64,000 nt of DNA from Parashewanella tropica (GTDB lineage Bacteria > Pseudomonadota > Gammaproteobacteria > Enterobacterales > Shewanellaceae), in assembly GCF_004358445.1 (NCBI RefSeq), contig NZ_CP037951.1, positions 211,501 to 275,500 of the forward strand. Direction: 5' to 3'. Below are positions 10,615 to 20,527 of this stretch, piece by piece. Within the stretch, counting starts at the first letter, position 1, and each line of letters starts with the position of its first letter. A model generated the notes under the pieces. That model did no database searches and was not told the DNA's origin. It was given only the letters and a program-made list of their open reading frames with translations. The position numbers and the translations under genes are program-made.

Positions 10615-12762
10615 ATGACGGCTACATTAAAAATAATTTTCAGATACTCTCTATTTTTGATGTCGCTTTGTCTCAGTCTCGCCAACGCGAGCCCGACCCA
10701 TTCAGATAACTGCACCAGTTGCCATAAGACTGAGCATAAGGATTGGTTTAAGTCTGATCATGCCAAAGCTATGATGTTGCCTAACGACCAAAGTATCTTG
10801 GGTAATTTCAACAACGTCACAGTTCAACACCACAGCCAAAAAGCCCGCTTTTTTAAGAATGGGAAGCAATTTTGGGTTGAGCTTACTGAGGGCGGTAAAA
10901 CACAGCTCTACCAAATCGCTTACGCTTTTGGTCATTATCCACTGCAACAATACTTGATCAAAACCAGCAATGGTCGCTATCAAACCTTTTCGTTTTCATG
11001 GGACAGTCGCGCAAAGTCTGAAGGTGGACAGCGTTGGTACCCTAATTATGCTGATGAAGATGTGAAACCCAATGATCGTTTTCATTGGCAGCAGCCGCTA
11101 CAAAACTGGAATGGCATGTGTGCCGATTGCCATTCACAAGGGTTAACTCGTCAGTACGATAAAACCAGTGATACCTTTAACACCACATTTGAAGGCATCA
11201 ATGTTAATTGTAAGTCGTGTCATACGGTAAAAGATGATCACTATAAAGCTCCAAAACCTAAAGTCGGTTCACAATTAGACTGGATGTTTAAGCCAGGAGA
11301 AAACATTGCCAGTCGCACAGATAGCTACCGTGATAATCGCTTTATGGATACCTGTTTTGCTTGCCATGCACTGCGTACGCCGCTAACAGATGGGATTGAT
11401 CCGGCGAAACCGTTTTTAGATCAATTTTCGCCTGATTTACTTGCCGATCCTTTGTATCACGCCGATGGTCAAATCAAAGAAGAAGTGTACGTTTATGGCT
11501 CGTTTTTACAGAGCAAGATGTTTAAAGCTGGGGTGAACTGTCTTGATTGTCATGACAAACACACTATGAAGGTGAAAGCTCAAAATAATGGCTTATGTTT
11601 GCAATGCCATAAGGCTGATGCTTATCAAACGAAAGCCCATATTAATCACCCATTTGACAGCGAAGGGGCGCAATGTGTCAGTTGCCATATGCCTGAAACG
11701 CGCTATATGGGCGTGGATGATAGACGCGATCACAGCTTTAGTATTCCAAGACCGAGCTTGACTGAAGAGTTTGGGATTCCAAATGCCTGCAGTACTTGCC
11801 ATAAAGATAAGCCTGTCAGCTGGGCGAGCGCCAAAGTGGCAGCGTGGTACGGTAAATCGAATAGGTTAACTCAAGTTGAATTGGATTATATTCTGCTACA
11901 AAAGCAAGGTGGGTTACCTTTATCTCAGCACTTAGCGGTTATCAATGATCACCGTTTAGCGGTGATCAAACGGGCCAGTGCCATAGCCCTGCTACCCAAT
12001 AGTACAAGGCAAATAAACAATGCTACGGTTGAGCCTTGGATAAATTCAACTGAACCCTTAATTCGATTAGCGGTAGCGAAAATTGGCCAGCTATTGCCAA
12101 AAGGGCAGCGTCAACTGTCTTTGCCAAAGCTACTTAAAGATAAATACCGCGCTATTCGAGTCACAGCGGCAACGGCACTATTAGATTCACACCTCACTGA
12201 TATGAGCGCACTTAAAGCGGCGTATGACGAACTTGTACAATCCCATGATATCAATGCGTGGCGAGGAGAAAGTAGCTTGAATGCCAGCCAAGAGTTGGTA
12301 AGGATGAGAAACTATGATGCCGCTATTGTGGCGCTTAATCACAGCATTAAAGTTGACCCTTACTTTGCGGAATCATACATCAACTTGACCGACATTTATC
12401 GTAACTTACGTCAAATCGAAAAAGAGCGGCAAGTGTACTCGCAGGCGCTTAAAAATGTCTCTAAGTCAGCAGTTGTGAGTTACAGCTATGGATTGTTTTT
12501 AATTCGTCAAAAGCAGCATCAACAAGCACTCACGTATTTTGAACGAGCCGTACAACAGGCACCGAATAACGCTCAATATGCCTATGTGTATTACATTGCA
12601 CTGGATAGCTTAGGTAGAACACGACAAGCTCTTTCAGAGCTAAAAAAAGTGGTTGCGCATTACCAATACAATCCGAATTTACTTAATCTAGGTCGACAAT
12701 TATCGCAAAAGTTACAAGACGTAGAGTCATACGAATTTTTTAGTACTCAAGGGAGTTGGTAA
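10615..12762 (+). CDS. Octaheme c-type cytochrome with HEAT/TPR-like C-terminal repeats
   Basis: 715 residues with a Sec signal peptide (cleavage near residue 25, after NA). Eight CXXCH heme-binding motifs are visible at about residues 33, 169, 199, 247, 309, 328, 354 and 392. The region from about 450 to 540 is helical and HEAT-like. From about 560 to 700 there are TPR-like repeats (DAAIVALNHSIKVDPYFAESYINLTDIY and similar). The N-terminal half resembles the multiheme cytochrome c554/NrfB-type superfamily. A periplasmic electron-transfer role is expected; the partner is unknown. The coding region stands alone. GGA at about 10605 precedes the ATG. Confidence 0.85.
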   Translation: MTATLKIIFRYSLFLMSLCLSLANASPTHSDNCTSCHKTEHKDWFKSDHAKAMMLPNDQSILGNFNNVTVQHHSQKARFFKNGKQFWVELTEGGKTQLYQIAYAFGHYPLQQYLIKTSNGRYQTFSFSWDSRAKSEGGQRWYPNYADEDVKPNDRFHWQQPLQNWNGMCADCHSQGLTRQYDKTSDTFNTTFEGINVNCKSCHTVKDDHYKAPKPKVGSQLDWMFKPGENIASRTDSYRDNRFMDTCFACHALRTPLTDGIDPAKPFLDQFSPDLLADPLYHADGQIKEEVYVYGSFLQSKMFKAGVNCLDCHDKHTMKVKAQNNGLCLQCHKADAYQTKAHINHPFDSEGAQCVSCHMPETRYMGVDDRRDHSFSIPRPSLTEEFGIPNACSTCHKDKPVSWASAKVAAWYGKSNRLTQVELDYILLQKQGGLPLSQHLAVINDHRLAVIKRASAIALLPNSTRQINNATVEPWINSTEPLIRLAVAKIGQLLPKGQRQLSLPKLLKDKYRAIRVTAATALLDSHLTDMSALKAAYDELVQSHDINAWRGESSLNASQELVRMRNYDAAIVALNHSIKVDPYFAESYINLTDIYRNLRQIEKERQVYSQALKNVSKSAVVSYSYGLFLIRQKQHQQALTYFERAVQQAPNNAQYAYVYYIALDSLGRTRQALSELKKVVAHYQYNPNLLNLGRQLSQKLQDVESYEFFSTQGSW

Positions 12763-12897
12763 TAGCCAACTTTCTTTGACGTCATTCCATACCTGATACA
12801 CGCTGGTATTCATAAACATTCCATTACATCATTGTTGTTTTGATTAATAAACCATGGTGTTACTATTTTGTTATAGATGCATGGATGTGGGGTGTAA

Positions 12898-13629
12898 GTG
12901 AAGAAAGTTGTTGTGATTACCGGTGGCGGCAGAGGAATTGGGGCTGCTACAGCAAAATTGTTAGCTTCTGAGGGTTACTTTGTTTGTATTAACTTTAAAT
13001 CTAATCAACAAACCGCTGAGCAGCTTGTCAATGAAATCAAGCAAGCTGGTGGAGTGGCCGTAGCCTTTAAGGCCGATGTATCTAACACTCATGGTGTAAA
13101 ATCATTATTTGAATTTGTTTATTCGGAATTCGGTTCCGTCACCCACCTTGTCAATAATGTCGGTATCTTAGAAACTCAAAGCCCGCTTACAAAGCTAACA
13201 GAATCTCGAATCAATCGCATTTTAACCAATAACATCACCAGCTATTTCCTGTGTAGTAAATTTGCCCTTGAACATATGCCTAATGGCGGTGCGATAGTCA
13301 ATGTCGGCTCTGTTGCTGCGAGAACGGGGGCGCCCAATGAATACCTTGATTATGCCGCTTCTAAAGGAGCAATTGACTCTCTTACCATTGGCTTAGCTAA
13401 AGAGTTAGCCCCCAGAAACATTCGCGTGAACTGCGTACGACCTGCCATTATTGATACCGAAATCCATGCGGACGGTGGGGAAGTAAATCGGGTTCGACGG
13501 CTTGCGGATGTTATTCCCCTAAAACGTTATGGTAAATCCGAAGAAGTTGCACATACCATCAGTTGGTTATTGTCAGAAAAAGCCTCGTTTATTACCGGTG
13601 ATATTATTGATGTTTCTGGTGGATTATAA
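12898..13629 (+). CDS. SDR-family NAD(P)-dependent oxidoreductase
   Basis: 243 residues starting at GTG 12898. Classical short-chain dehydrogenase/reductase features: the TGGGRGIG cofactor loop near residues 7-14, NNVG after beta-4, a catalytic Ser in NVGSVAA and the YAASK Tyr-Lys pair. The C-terminal FITGDIIDVSGGL is typical of FabG-like and glucose dehydrogenase-like members. The substrate cannot be predicted. It is the first gene of a likely operon: the LysE-type exporter starts 12 bases after its stop. An ATG at 12881 is not usable because that frame stops within seven codons. Confidence 0.85.
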   Translation: MKKVVVITGGGRGIGAATAKLLASEGYFVCINFKSNQQTAEQLVNEIKQAGGVAVAFKADVSNTHGVKSLFEFVYSEFGSVTHLVNNVGILETQSPLTKLTESRINRILTNNITSYFLCSKFALEHMPNGGAIVNVGSVAARTGAPNEYLDYAASKGAIDSLTIGLAKELAPRNIRVNCVRPAIIDTEIHADGGEVNRVRRLADVIPLKRYGKSEEVAHTISWLLSEKASFITGDIIDVSGGL

Positions 13630-13641
13630 GGAAGTACAGGT

Positions 13642-14232
13642 ATGTTAGAAAGTTGGATCACCTTAGTATTAACCACAGCAGCCTTTTTAGGATCGCCCGG
13701 TCCAGCGCCTTTGGCGTTAGCGGCGGTGGGTGCAAGTTCAGGTTTTAAAAAAGGATTACCATTTCTGGGTGGGATTTTATCAGGTATAGCGGTTGCCATT
13801 ACCATTGCGGCGGTTGGTTTGGCGGCATTATTTGAAACCTTTCCCAAAGTTCGATTAGCATGTCAGCTGGTTGCGACAGGGTATATCTTGTTTGTCGCCT
13901 ACAAAATCGCTACTGCAAAGGGAGGAGTGGCTCACAAAGATGCCGTTCCTGACTTTAAAGACGGTTTTTTACTGAATCTGTTTAACCCTAAAGTCTATGC
14001 GGCGTTCTTGGCGCTCTTTTCTCAATTTTTACTTCCTGTCGATAATATCGCTCTAAGTTACGTCTTAACAGGCATCACTGGGTTTATTGTTGCCTGTGCT
14101 GTAGATTTAATCTGGCTGGGAGCTGGGGGAGTGCTAAAACCGATTTTTTCAACACCTAAGCGAGCTCAATGTATTCGTTTTATCTTTGCCTTGTTGATGG
14201 CGATTAGTGTTACGGCGGCGTTGTTTCTATAA
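13642..14232 (+). CDS. LysE/RhtB family exporter
   Basis: 196 residues, highly hydrophobic with about six predicted membrane helices. The N-terminal motif GSPGPAPLALAAVGASSGFKKGL matches the LysE/RhtB signature (xxPGPxxxxxxxxGxxxGxxxG). These inner-membrane proteins export amino acids or derivatives by proton-driven transport. The specific substrate is unknown. It is probably co-transcribed with the upstream SDR and downstream acyltransferase genes. Confidence 0.85.
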   Translation: MLESWITLVLTTAAFLGSPGPAPLALAAVGASSGFKKGLPFLGGILSGIAVAITIAAVGLAALFETFPKVRLACQLVATGYILFVAYKIATAKGGVAHKDAVPDFKDGFLLNLFNPKVYAAFLALFSQFLLPVDNIALSYVLTGITGFIVACAVDLIWLGAGGVLKPIFSTPKRAQCIRFIFALLMAISVTAALFL

Positions 14233-14261
14233 ATAAAATCAAACATGGACGACTGAAGAAG

Positions 14262-15368
14262 ATGGAGCAAATACGATATTCAGAGCTAGATTGGTTGCGA
14301 GTATTCTTGATACTGGCGGTATTTCTGCATCATGTGTTTATGCCATTTAATGGAGATGGCTGGCATGTAATGAACAAGGAGTCGAGTAAATTACTAGACG
14401 ATATCATGGTCTATTTCGAACAACTTCGGCTGCAAACCTTATTTTTTGTTGCGGGAGCTGGGAGTTATCTTTTATTACAAAAAGTCAGCAATAAATCGTT
14501 TTTACTCAGTAAATTTCATCGGTTATTTGTGCCACTTATTATTGCAATGATGTTCATCGTCCCTCCGCAAAATTACTACGAGAATATCGGTGACTATCAA
14601 GGCTTAGTCGATGCTTATAAAGAGTTGGTATTATCATTCGACGCCAATCATCTTTGGTTTATTGAGTTTTTGATCATCTTTATGATTTTGGCCGTGCCAC
14701 TAAATCGTGTTTTAAGCGCCAACCTCGGTGAACGCTTTATCCATAAACTCAGTCGATTAGCCACGACTCAGCATGGGCTGTTCTCATTAGTGCTCTTGGT
14801 ATTAATGGTTAGGTTGGGCCTTAAATGGGTGATGCCATCTCAAAGCCACAATATTGAAAACTTATCAGTGTCACTGTTCTTCTTGATGTTCTTTGTGGCA
14901 GGGATGTGTTTTATAAGAAGCCCGGTTATTTGGAAAGCCCTTGCTGACAATCGAAAAACCAATCTCAAGTGGTTTATATTCAGTTCAATTGTGTTTTACG
15001 GCTATTATTTCAAGCCCGATATCAGTGCTTATGTGTCATTAGATATACGCTGGCAACTATGGTGGCTGGTTTGCACCTTAGTGTCGTGGTCAGGCTTACT
15101 AACATTGGTTGGCTATGCCAGTGTTATGTGTAAAACGACACCTAAATGGTTAAAGGCGGCTAACGAGTTGATTTATCCTTTTTACATTTTGCACCAAACC
15201 ATTATTGTCGTGTTTGCCTTTTATATCGTGCAATGGGATGCGGGAATTGCGATTAAGTCACTTTGTCTGCTAATGGCTGCTTTTTTTGTATGTGCTGCGA
15301 CCTGTTTTGTTGTGATTAAGCCCTTTAAACTGACACGGTATTTATTTGGTTTGAAAGTGACTCAGTAG
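14262..15368 (+). CDS. Membrane acyltransferase (acyltransferase 3 / OpgC-like)
   Basis: 368 residues with about ten membrane helices. The N-terminal segment SELDWLRVFLILAVFLHHVFMPF carries the hydrophobic first helix and the HH-type pair seen in the acyltransferase-3 family. The family transfers acyl (for example acetyl or succinyl) groups to extracytoplasmic carbohydrates; OpgC/MdoC modifies periplasmic glucans. The acceptor here is unknown. The gene begins 29 bases after the LysE-type gene, consistent with one transcript. Confidence 0.75.
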   Translation: MEQIRYSELDWLRVFLILAVFLHHVFMPFNGDGWHVMNKESSKLLDDIMVYFEQLRLQTLFFVAGAGSYLLLQKVSNKSFLLSKFHRLFVPLIIAMMFIVPPQNYYENIGDYQGLVDAYKELVLSFDANHLWFIEFLIIFMILAVPLNRVLSANLGERFIHKLSRLATTQHGLFSLVLLVLMVRLGLKWVMPSQSHNIENLSVSLFFLMFFVAGMCFIRSPVIWKALADNRKTNLKWFIFSSIVFYGYYFKPDISAYVSLDIRWQLWWLVCTLVSWSGLLTLVGYASVMCKTTPKWLKAANELIYPFYILHQTIIVVFAFYIVQWDAGIAIKSLCLLMAAFFVCAATCFVVIKPFKLTRYLFGLKVTQ

Positions 15369-15464
15369 CGATGTCTTTGAAAGATGGTTTTTGTGTAAAT
15401 TGAACGTAGACTATTGACGTTAAAACGAGGAAATAAACGTCATTTACAATAAGGAGATAAAAAA

Positions 15465-15908
15465 ATGAGATTTGCTGTGTTAGCGATGTGTTTATTTTTA
15501 GGCGCTTGTGGTTCTACACCGAATTTAGCTGTGAATTCAGATACCAAGAGCATTATGAACCTTATAGCACTGGCGGAACAAAGTGCACCTCAAGGTGTAA
15601 AAGGGACGTTCAAGTTACCCATTAAAGCGACGGGGATGCAATCAGAGCGTGTGTATTTAAATACCCAAGATGATTACAGGGATAGACGAAATATTTCGGT
15701 GGCGATAACGCCTATGCTTGCGTTTGAATTAGATGAAAAATACGGCAGCGCACCAGATAAGTTCTTTTTGAATAAGACCGTTGAAGTGACGGGTGAAGTG
15801 AAGAGAGTGAAAATTTATTTTTTGTCTAAGGGCAAAATGACCGACAAGTATTATTTTCAGACTCAAATCAAAATTAGCTCACTCGATCAAATTAAAGTGA
15901 TCAGTTAA
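15465..15908 (+). CDS. Small lipoprotein of unknown function
   Basis: 147 residues with a type II signal peptide: a hydrophobic stretch then lipobox LGAC, with Cys15 as the likely lipidated residue. AAGGAG stands about 9 bases before the ATG at 15465. The mature part is beta-rich and might adopt a small OB- or nucleic-acid-independent beta-barrel fold, but I do not recognise a family. It could be the last gene of the SDR-LysE-acyltransferase group or stand alone; there is a 96-base gap. Confidence 0.65.
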   Translation: MRFAVLAMCLFLGACGSTPNLAVNSDTKSIMNLIALAEQSAPQGVKGTFKLPIKATGMQSERVYLNTQDDYRDRRNISVAITPMLAFELDEKYGSAPDKFFLNKTVEVTGEVKRVKIYFLSKGKMTDKYYFQTQIKISSLDQIKVIS

Positions 15909-15921
15909 CGCAGTTGAAAAC

Positions 15922-15950
15922 AAAAAGCCGCTTTTTATGAGCGGCTTCTT
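15922..15950. terminator. Bidirectional terminator between the lipoprotein gene and galE
   Basis: AAAAAGCCGC / GCGGCTTCTT stem separated by a T-rich loop, sitting between convergent genes. A-rich and T-rich flanks on the two sides would serve both directions. Confidence 0.75.
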
Positions 15951-15971
15951 ATGCTCAAATCCTACTACCAA

Positions 15972-16991
15972 TTAATATCCATTCGGATTATTCGACTGCC
16001 AGCGCCATGTATCTTTCATCATGGCTTCTAGGCTGCGTTTCGCTTGCCAGTTCAGTGATTGAGCTGCCTTATCAGCGTTAGCCCAAAATGCGGGTAAATC
16101 ACCTGCGCGACGAGGGGCCACTTCAAATGGGATTTGAATGTCATTGGCACTTTCAAAGGCATTGATAATGGCAAACACTGAAATAGCACTACCTGTGCCT
16201 AAGTTAAAGGCTTCGGTGCCAGCAAAATCACGGTGATTCTCTAGCCACTTTAATGCGGCAACATGACCTTCGGCTAAATCAACCACGTGCAAGTAGTCAC
16301 GTTCACATGAGCCATCTTTCGTTGGGTAATCGTCACCAAAGACACTGAGCTTTTCACGTTTACCCACTGCAACCTGCGCTACAAATGGCAGTAAGTTGTT
16401 AGGTAATCCTTTTGGATCTTCCCCAATTTGACCGCTTTCGTGAGCACCAATCGGGTTGAAGTAACGCAAAGACACACCACGGAAGTTAGCATCAGACTTT
16501 CCAAAGTCTTCCATCACTCGTTCAACCATCACCTTACTGGCACCATAAGGGCTACTTGGCGTGCCAAGCTTCATGGTTTCAACGTAAGGTGGGATAGCTT
16601 CTTCGCCATAAACAGTCGCCGATGAACTGAAAATAAAGTCGTAGACTTTATGCTGTTTCATTACTTCCAATAACGTGATGGTGCCATAAACGTTGTTGTC
16701 GTAGTAAGCCAATGGAATTTGTGCTGATTCACCCACAGCTTTTAACGCGGCAAAGTGAATGGTGGCTGAGATATCGTGTTGCTCAAATACTTTCCCAAGT
16801 GCCGCTTTATCGCGAATGTCACCTTGAATAAAGGTGACGGATTTTCCCGTTAATTGTTCAACCCGTTTTAGTGAGGTTTCACTGGCGTTTGATAGGTTAT
16901 CAAACACCACCACTTCATAATTGTTTTCTAATAAACTTAGAACCGTGTGGGAACCGATATAGCCCGCACCGCCTGTGACTAAAATTGCCAT
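15972..16991 (-). CDS. galE: UDP-glucose 4-epimerase
   Basis: 339 residues, as in the enterobacterial enzyme (338). It interconverts UDP-galactose and UDP-glucose using bound NAD in the Leloir pathway. The nucleotide-binding motif GGAGYIG is at residues 7-13, SSSATVYG and the catalytic YGASK (Tyr-x-x-x-Lys) lie near 125-152, and the sugar-binding C-terminal domain is intact. It is the last gene of galT-galK-galE, beginning 18 bases after the galK stop. It can also supply UDP-galactose for surface polysaccharides. Confidence 0.96.
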   Translation of the reverse strand: MAILVTGGAGYIGSHTVLSLLENNYEVVVFDNLSNASETSLKRVEQLTGKSVTFIQGDIRDKAALGKVFEQHDISATIHFAALKAVGESAQIPLAYYDNNVYGTITLLEVMKQHKVYDFIFSSSATVYGEEAIPPYVETMKLGTPSSPYGASKVMVERVMEDFGKSDANFRGVSLRYFNPIGAHESGQIGEDPKGLPNNLLPFVAQVAVGKREKLSVFGDDYPTKDGSCERDYLHVVDLAEGHVAALKWLENHRDFAGTEAFNLGTGSAISVFAIINAFESANDIQIPFEVAPRRAGDLPAFWANADKAAQSLNWQAKRSLEAMMKDTWRWQSNNPNGY

Positions 16992-17009
16992 CTTGTTACC
17001 CTAAAATTA

Positions 17010-18161
17010 TTACTTTAACTCACCTGCACCAGCTTCGGCTGAGCAGACAAATATATCTGGTGTTAAGCCTGTCGTTTTAGGGTACTTATCTTCGATGGTT
17101 TTCACCACAGAATCAACCAGTTCATCAGGAATGATTGAAACCACGCAACCACCAAAACCACCACCAGTCATACGAACGCCACCTTGAGTGCCAACGGCTG
17201 CTTTGATGATGTCGACTAAGGTGTCGATTTCAAATACGGTGATTTCAAAATCATCGCGCATAGAAGCATGGGAGGCGGCCATCAGAGCTTGAAGCTTGTA
17301 CATGTTGCCATTGTTCATCGCTTCAACGGCTTCAAGTACGCGTTGGTTCTCAGTTACGACGTGGCGAGCGCGTTGACCAATTACGGGCTCTAATCCATCA
17401 ATGCGTGCTTCTAAGGTCGCTAAATCAACTTCACGTAAGCTATTTACGCCGAAGTAAGCTGATGCATCTTCGCATTGCTGACGACGAGTATTGTACTCGC
17501 TGTCGACAAGACCACGCTTTTTATTCGAGTTAACGATAAGAATTGATTGACCCTCAGGAATCGAAACCGCGGATAGCTCAAGCGTTTTACAATCGATTAA
17601 TGAGGCGTGCCCTTTCTCTGCTTTGGCCGAAATCAATTGATCCATGATGCCACAGTTACAGCCGACAAATTTATTTTCGGCTTCTTGGCCGATTAACGCC
17701 ACATCTTGTTGAGAAATATCTAAACCATATAAGGTCTTAAACGTTTGACCGATCACCACTTCTAAAGATGCTGAAGAAGACAGCCCTGTACCTTGTGGAA
17801 TATTACCGCATACCGCGATATCGGCGCCATTGAACTCATAACCACGATCAACCAGCACTTTTACAACGCCACGAACATAGTTTGCCCATTGTTTGTCGGC
17901 TGGCTCGATAGGCGCATCTAAGCTAAATTCGTCTTGCTCAAATTCATAATCCAGTGCGACAACGCGAACAATGCGATCTTGGCGTGGGTTGGCACAAACC
18001 AAGGTGTGAAAATTGATAGCACAAGGCAGTACAAAGCCATCATTATAATCGGTGTGTTCGCCAATCAGATTCACACGACCCGGAGCTCGAATGGTGAATT
18101 GAGGTGCAGAGGCGAAAGCCTGCTCAAATGCATTTTGAGTTTTCTCTAATAACAGTGACAT
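17010..18161 (-). CDS. galK: Galactokinase
   Basis: 383 residues, the expected length. A GHMP kinase that phosphorylates alpha-D-galactose to galactose 1-phosphate with ATP. The N-terminal galactokinase signature [17 protein letters not shown] is near residues 28-44, the GHMP ATP-binding loop [12 protein letters not shown] near 125-135, and the C-terminal motif GGFGGC near 340. It is the middle gene of the gal operon, 14 bases after galT. No adjacent mutarotase or galactose transporter is visible, so those functions must lie elsewhere. Confidence 0.96.
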   Translation of the reverse strand: MSLLLEKTQNAFEQAFASAPQFTIRAPGRVNLIGEHTDYNDGFVLPCAINFHTLVCANPRQDRIVRVVALDYEFEQDEFSLDAPIEPADKQWANYVRGVVKVLVDRGYEFNGADIAVCGNIPQGTGLSSSASLEVVIGQTFKTLYGLDISQQDVALIGQEAENKFVGCNCGIMDQLISAKAEKGHASLIDCKTLELSAVSIPEGQSILIVNSNKKRGLVDSEYNTRRQQCEDASAYFGVNSLREVDLATLEARIDGLEPVIGQRARHVVTENQRVLEAVEAMNNGNMYKLQALMAASHASMRDDFEITVFEIDTLVDIIKAAVGTQGGVRMTGGGFGGCVVSIIPDELVDSVVKTIEDKYPKTTGLTPDIFVCSAEAGAGELK

Positions 18162-18175
18162 AGGGCTAGCTCTTT

Positions 18176-19216
18176 TTATTGTTCGCTGTAGTGAATATTG
18201 GATAGGTTTCTTAGGCGCTCAGCGGCTTGCTCAGCGGTTAAGTCACGCTGAGCCTCTGCCATCATCTCGTAACCCACCATAAATTTACGTACTGTGGCAG
18301 AGCGTAATAACGGTGGGAAGAAGCTGGCATGTAGCGTCCACTCGGCGTGTTGTTCACCATCGTAAGGTGCACCATGCCATCCCATTGAATACGGGAAAGA
18401 GCAATTAAATAAATTGTCATAACGGATGGTGATCTGCTTGATAATGTCAGCTAAGGTTGCCGCTTTTTCGGCATCAAGATCCGTCATACGCGCAATGGCA
18501 AATTTTGGTAACAGCAAGGTTTCAAACGGCCAGCTTGCCCAATAAGGCACCACGACCACCCAATCATCATTTTCAACCACAACGCGTTCTTGTGACTCAA
18601 CTTCACGAGCCACATAGTCACTTAATAAGTTACGACCATGCTCAGAAAAGTAGTCTGATTGAGCTCGTTGCTTTTTTTCTACCAGTGTCGGTAAGTGCTG
18701 TTGTGCCCACACTTGCCCATGAGGGTGAGGATTCGAGCAGCCCATAACAGCTCCTTTGTTCTCAAACACTTGTACCCATTTGTAGGTTTGACCTAAATCG
18801 GCGCATTGGGCTTTCCATGTGTGAACTACTTCGGTGATTTCGTCGACACTTAATTGTGGAAGCGTTTTACTATGATCGGGTGAAAAGCATATAACACGAC
18901 TTACACCTTGTTCAGTACGCATACGAAACAGAGGATCATCACTCTCATTTAGGGGGGTATCGGGTTTTAGAGCGGCAAAATCATTTTGGAAAACAAACGT
19001 TTTTTCATACTTTTCATTGACTTCACCATTGATACGAGTGTTTCCCGCACACAAAAAGCAGCTCTCATCATAAGCTGGCTTTGCCGTCTCCTCTAGCTTT
19101 TCAACTTGGCCCTGCCAAGGACGTTTGGCACGGTGCGGCGACACCAAAACCCACTCATTAATCAGCGGATTATAACGACGGTGTGGGTGCTCAGTAGGAT
19201 CAAATGGCGATGTCAT
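18176..19216 (-). CDS. galT: Galactose-1-phosphate uridylyltransferase
   Basis: 346 residues. It exchanges UMP between UDP-glucose and galactose 1-phosphate. The active-site motif NPHPHGQ, with the nucleophilic His of HPH, follows the conserved [15 protein letters not shown] near residue 50 matches the N-terminal metal-binding cysteines. It is the first gene of the gal operon, with AGGAAA before the ATG, and is divergent from the LacI-family regulator, whose probable operator lies 30-50 bases upstream. Confidence 0.96.
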   Translation of the reverse strand: MTSPFDPTEHPHRRYNPLINEWVLVSPHRAKRPWQGQVEKLEETAKPAYDESCFLCAGNTRINGEVNEKYEKTFVFQNDFAALKPDTPLNESDDPLFRMRTEQGVSRVICFSPDHSKTLPQLSVDEITEVVHTWKAQCADLGQTYKWVQVFENKGAVMGCSNPHPHGQVWAQQHLPTLVEKKQRAQSDYFSEHGRNLLSDYVAREVESQERVVVENDDWVVVVPYWASWPFETLLLPKFAIARMTDLDAEKAATLADIIKQITIRYDNLFNCSFPYSMGWHGAPYDGEQHAEWTLHASFFPPLLRSATVRKFMVGYEMMAEAQRDLTAEQAAERLRNLSNIHYSEQ

Positions 19217-19245
19217 ATTTGCTTTCCTAAAATTATATTTTGGGA

Positions 19246-19265
19246 AAGGTTAAACGTTTACCCTT
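19246..19265. promoter_or_regulatory. Probable GalR operator between galT and the regulator gene
   Basis: AAGGTTAAACGTTTACCCTT is a 20-bp palindrome with one mismatched pair and the central ACGT/CG expected of LacI/GalR-family operators. It lies 30 bases upstream of the galT start in the divergent intergenic region. Operator function is inferred from symmetry and position. Confidence 0.7.
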
Positions 19266-19354
19266 ATTTCTGCAACATAATATTAAATTTTTGTTGATTA
19301 GTTTATAATCCTTGCTCTTTTTAAAAATAGCGTAATAAGGCAACAGCTAAACTT

Positions 19355-20359
19355 ATGGTGACAATTAAAGATGTAGCAAAAGCAGCTGGAGTTTCTGTTG
19401 CTACCGTTTCGAGAGTGGTCAACAATGGCCCCAAGGTAAGCGATAAAAAGCGCGAAGAAATCAAAAAAATCATGGCTGATCTCGGTTATCGACCTAATGC
19501 GAACGCTCGAGCTTTAGTCAGTCAAAAAAGTACTACGATTGGGGTGGTGATCCCCGATATATCAGATCCGTTTTTTGCCGTATTAGCCAATGGCATCGAT
19601 AAGATTGCCCGTGAGCACAATATGCAGATCCTTTTAAGTACAGGTGGGCATACGGCTGAATCTGAACGGCAAGCAATTAACTTATTGTTAGAAAGACGCT
19701 GTGACACCATTGTGATGCACAGTAAAAAATTGCCAGCAGAGGAACTGATAGCCCTCAGTAAAGATATTGCGGGTTTTGTATTGATTGATCGCTACATCGA
19801 GGAGATTGCTGAGCGCTGTATTTGGCTGGATAACCTTGAAGGTGGACGAATTGCAGGCCGCCACTTGTTAATGCTCAATCACCAAAATTGCGCCTGCATC
19901 ATGAGCAATTTTGCCATTGATGATCCGGTTCATCGCCATAATGGCTTTAAAGAAGTTCTCGAAGGGAGTGATGTTCCTTTAAATCCTAAATTGGTCAAAT
20001 ATGCTGAGCCTAACCCACAAGGCGGTAAGTTAGCTGCGCAGGAATTATTAGCCAGTGGTCGGCCGTTTTCTGCCATTTTTGTTTACAACGATGCGATGGC
20101 GATCGGGGTTATCTCGACTCTTGAAGATAATGGATTTCGGGTTCCGCAAGATGTGTCAGTGATTGGTTTTGATAACGGTATTTTAGCGCAATTTTCCCGT
20201 CCTAAATTAACGACCTTAGATTACCCTGTAGAAGAAATGGCACAACATGCGGCTAAGTTGTCGATGGCGTTAGCGACCAAAGATCAAATGCCACCAAAGC
20301 AGGAACAGAAATATGTGCCACTGCTGGTGAAACGAGAGTCGGCCAGGACTCATCAATAG
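19355..20359 (+). CDS. galR: LacI-family transcriptional regulator, probable GalR
   Basis: 334 residues. The N-terminal helix-turn-helix and hinge (TIKDVAKAAGVSVATVSRVVN, then YRPNANARAL) are classical LacI family, followed by a periplasmic-binding-protein-like effector domain (TTIGVVIPDISDPFFA; SVIGFDNG). Its position divergent from galTKE and the palindrome between them make regulation of galactose use the natural inference. GalR-type proteins release DNA on binding galactose. TATAAT at 19304-19309 could be its -10 box, though I found no good matching -35. The symbol is assigned by context. Confidence 0.85.
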   Translation: MVTIKDVAKAAGVSVATVSRVVNNGPKVSDKKREEIKKIMADLGYRPNANARALVSQKSTTIGVVIPDISDPFFAVLANGIDKIAREHNMQILLSTGGHTAESERQAINLLLERRCDTIVMHSKKLPAEELIALSKDIAGFVLIDRYIEEIAERCIWLDNLEGGRIAGRHLLMLNHQNCACIMSNFAIDDPVHRHNGFKEVLEGSDVPLNPKLVKYAEPNPQGGKLAAQELLASGRPFSAIFVYNDAMAIGVISTLEDNGFRVPQDVSVIGFDNGILAQFSRPKLTTLDYPVEEMAQHAAKLSMALATKDQMPPKQEQKYVPLLVKRESARTHQ

Positions 20360-20430
20360 TGAACGAGTAAGAGTTTTTGCTAGTTACAGATCAAATCCTG
20401 TTGAGTTTTAGCAATATATTGCAATCTTAA

Positions 20431-20456
20431 AAAGAATCTCATGTAGATTCTTTTTT
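20431..20456 (+). terminator. Terminator after galR
   Basis: AAAGAATCT / AGATTCTTT stem (20431-20439 and 20445-20453) with loop CATGT and a following T run, 72 bases after the stop codon. Confidence 0.8.
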
Positions 20457-20527
20457 CGTTTTTCGGGGATTGAATCTGAATGGACTAGACCGTAAGCTGT
20501 TGTAAAAAAATTGATCAAGGACGCAAC

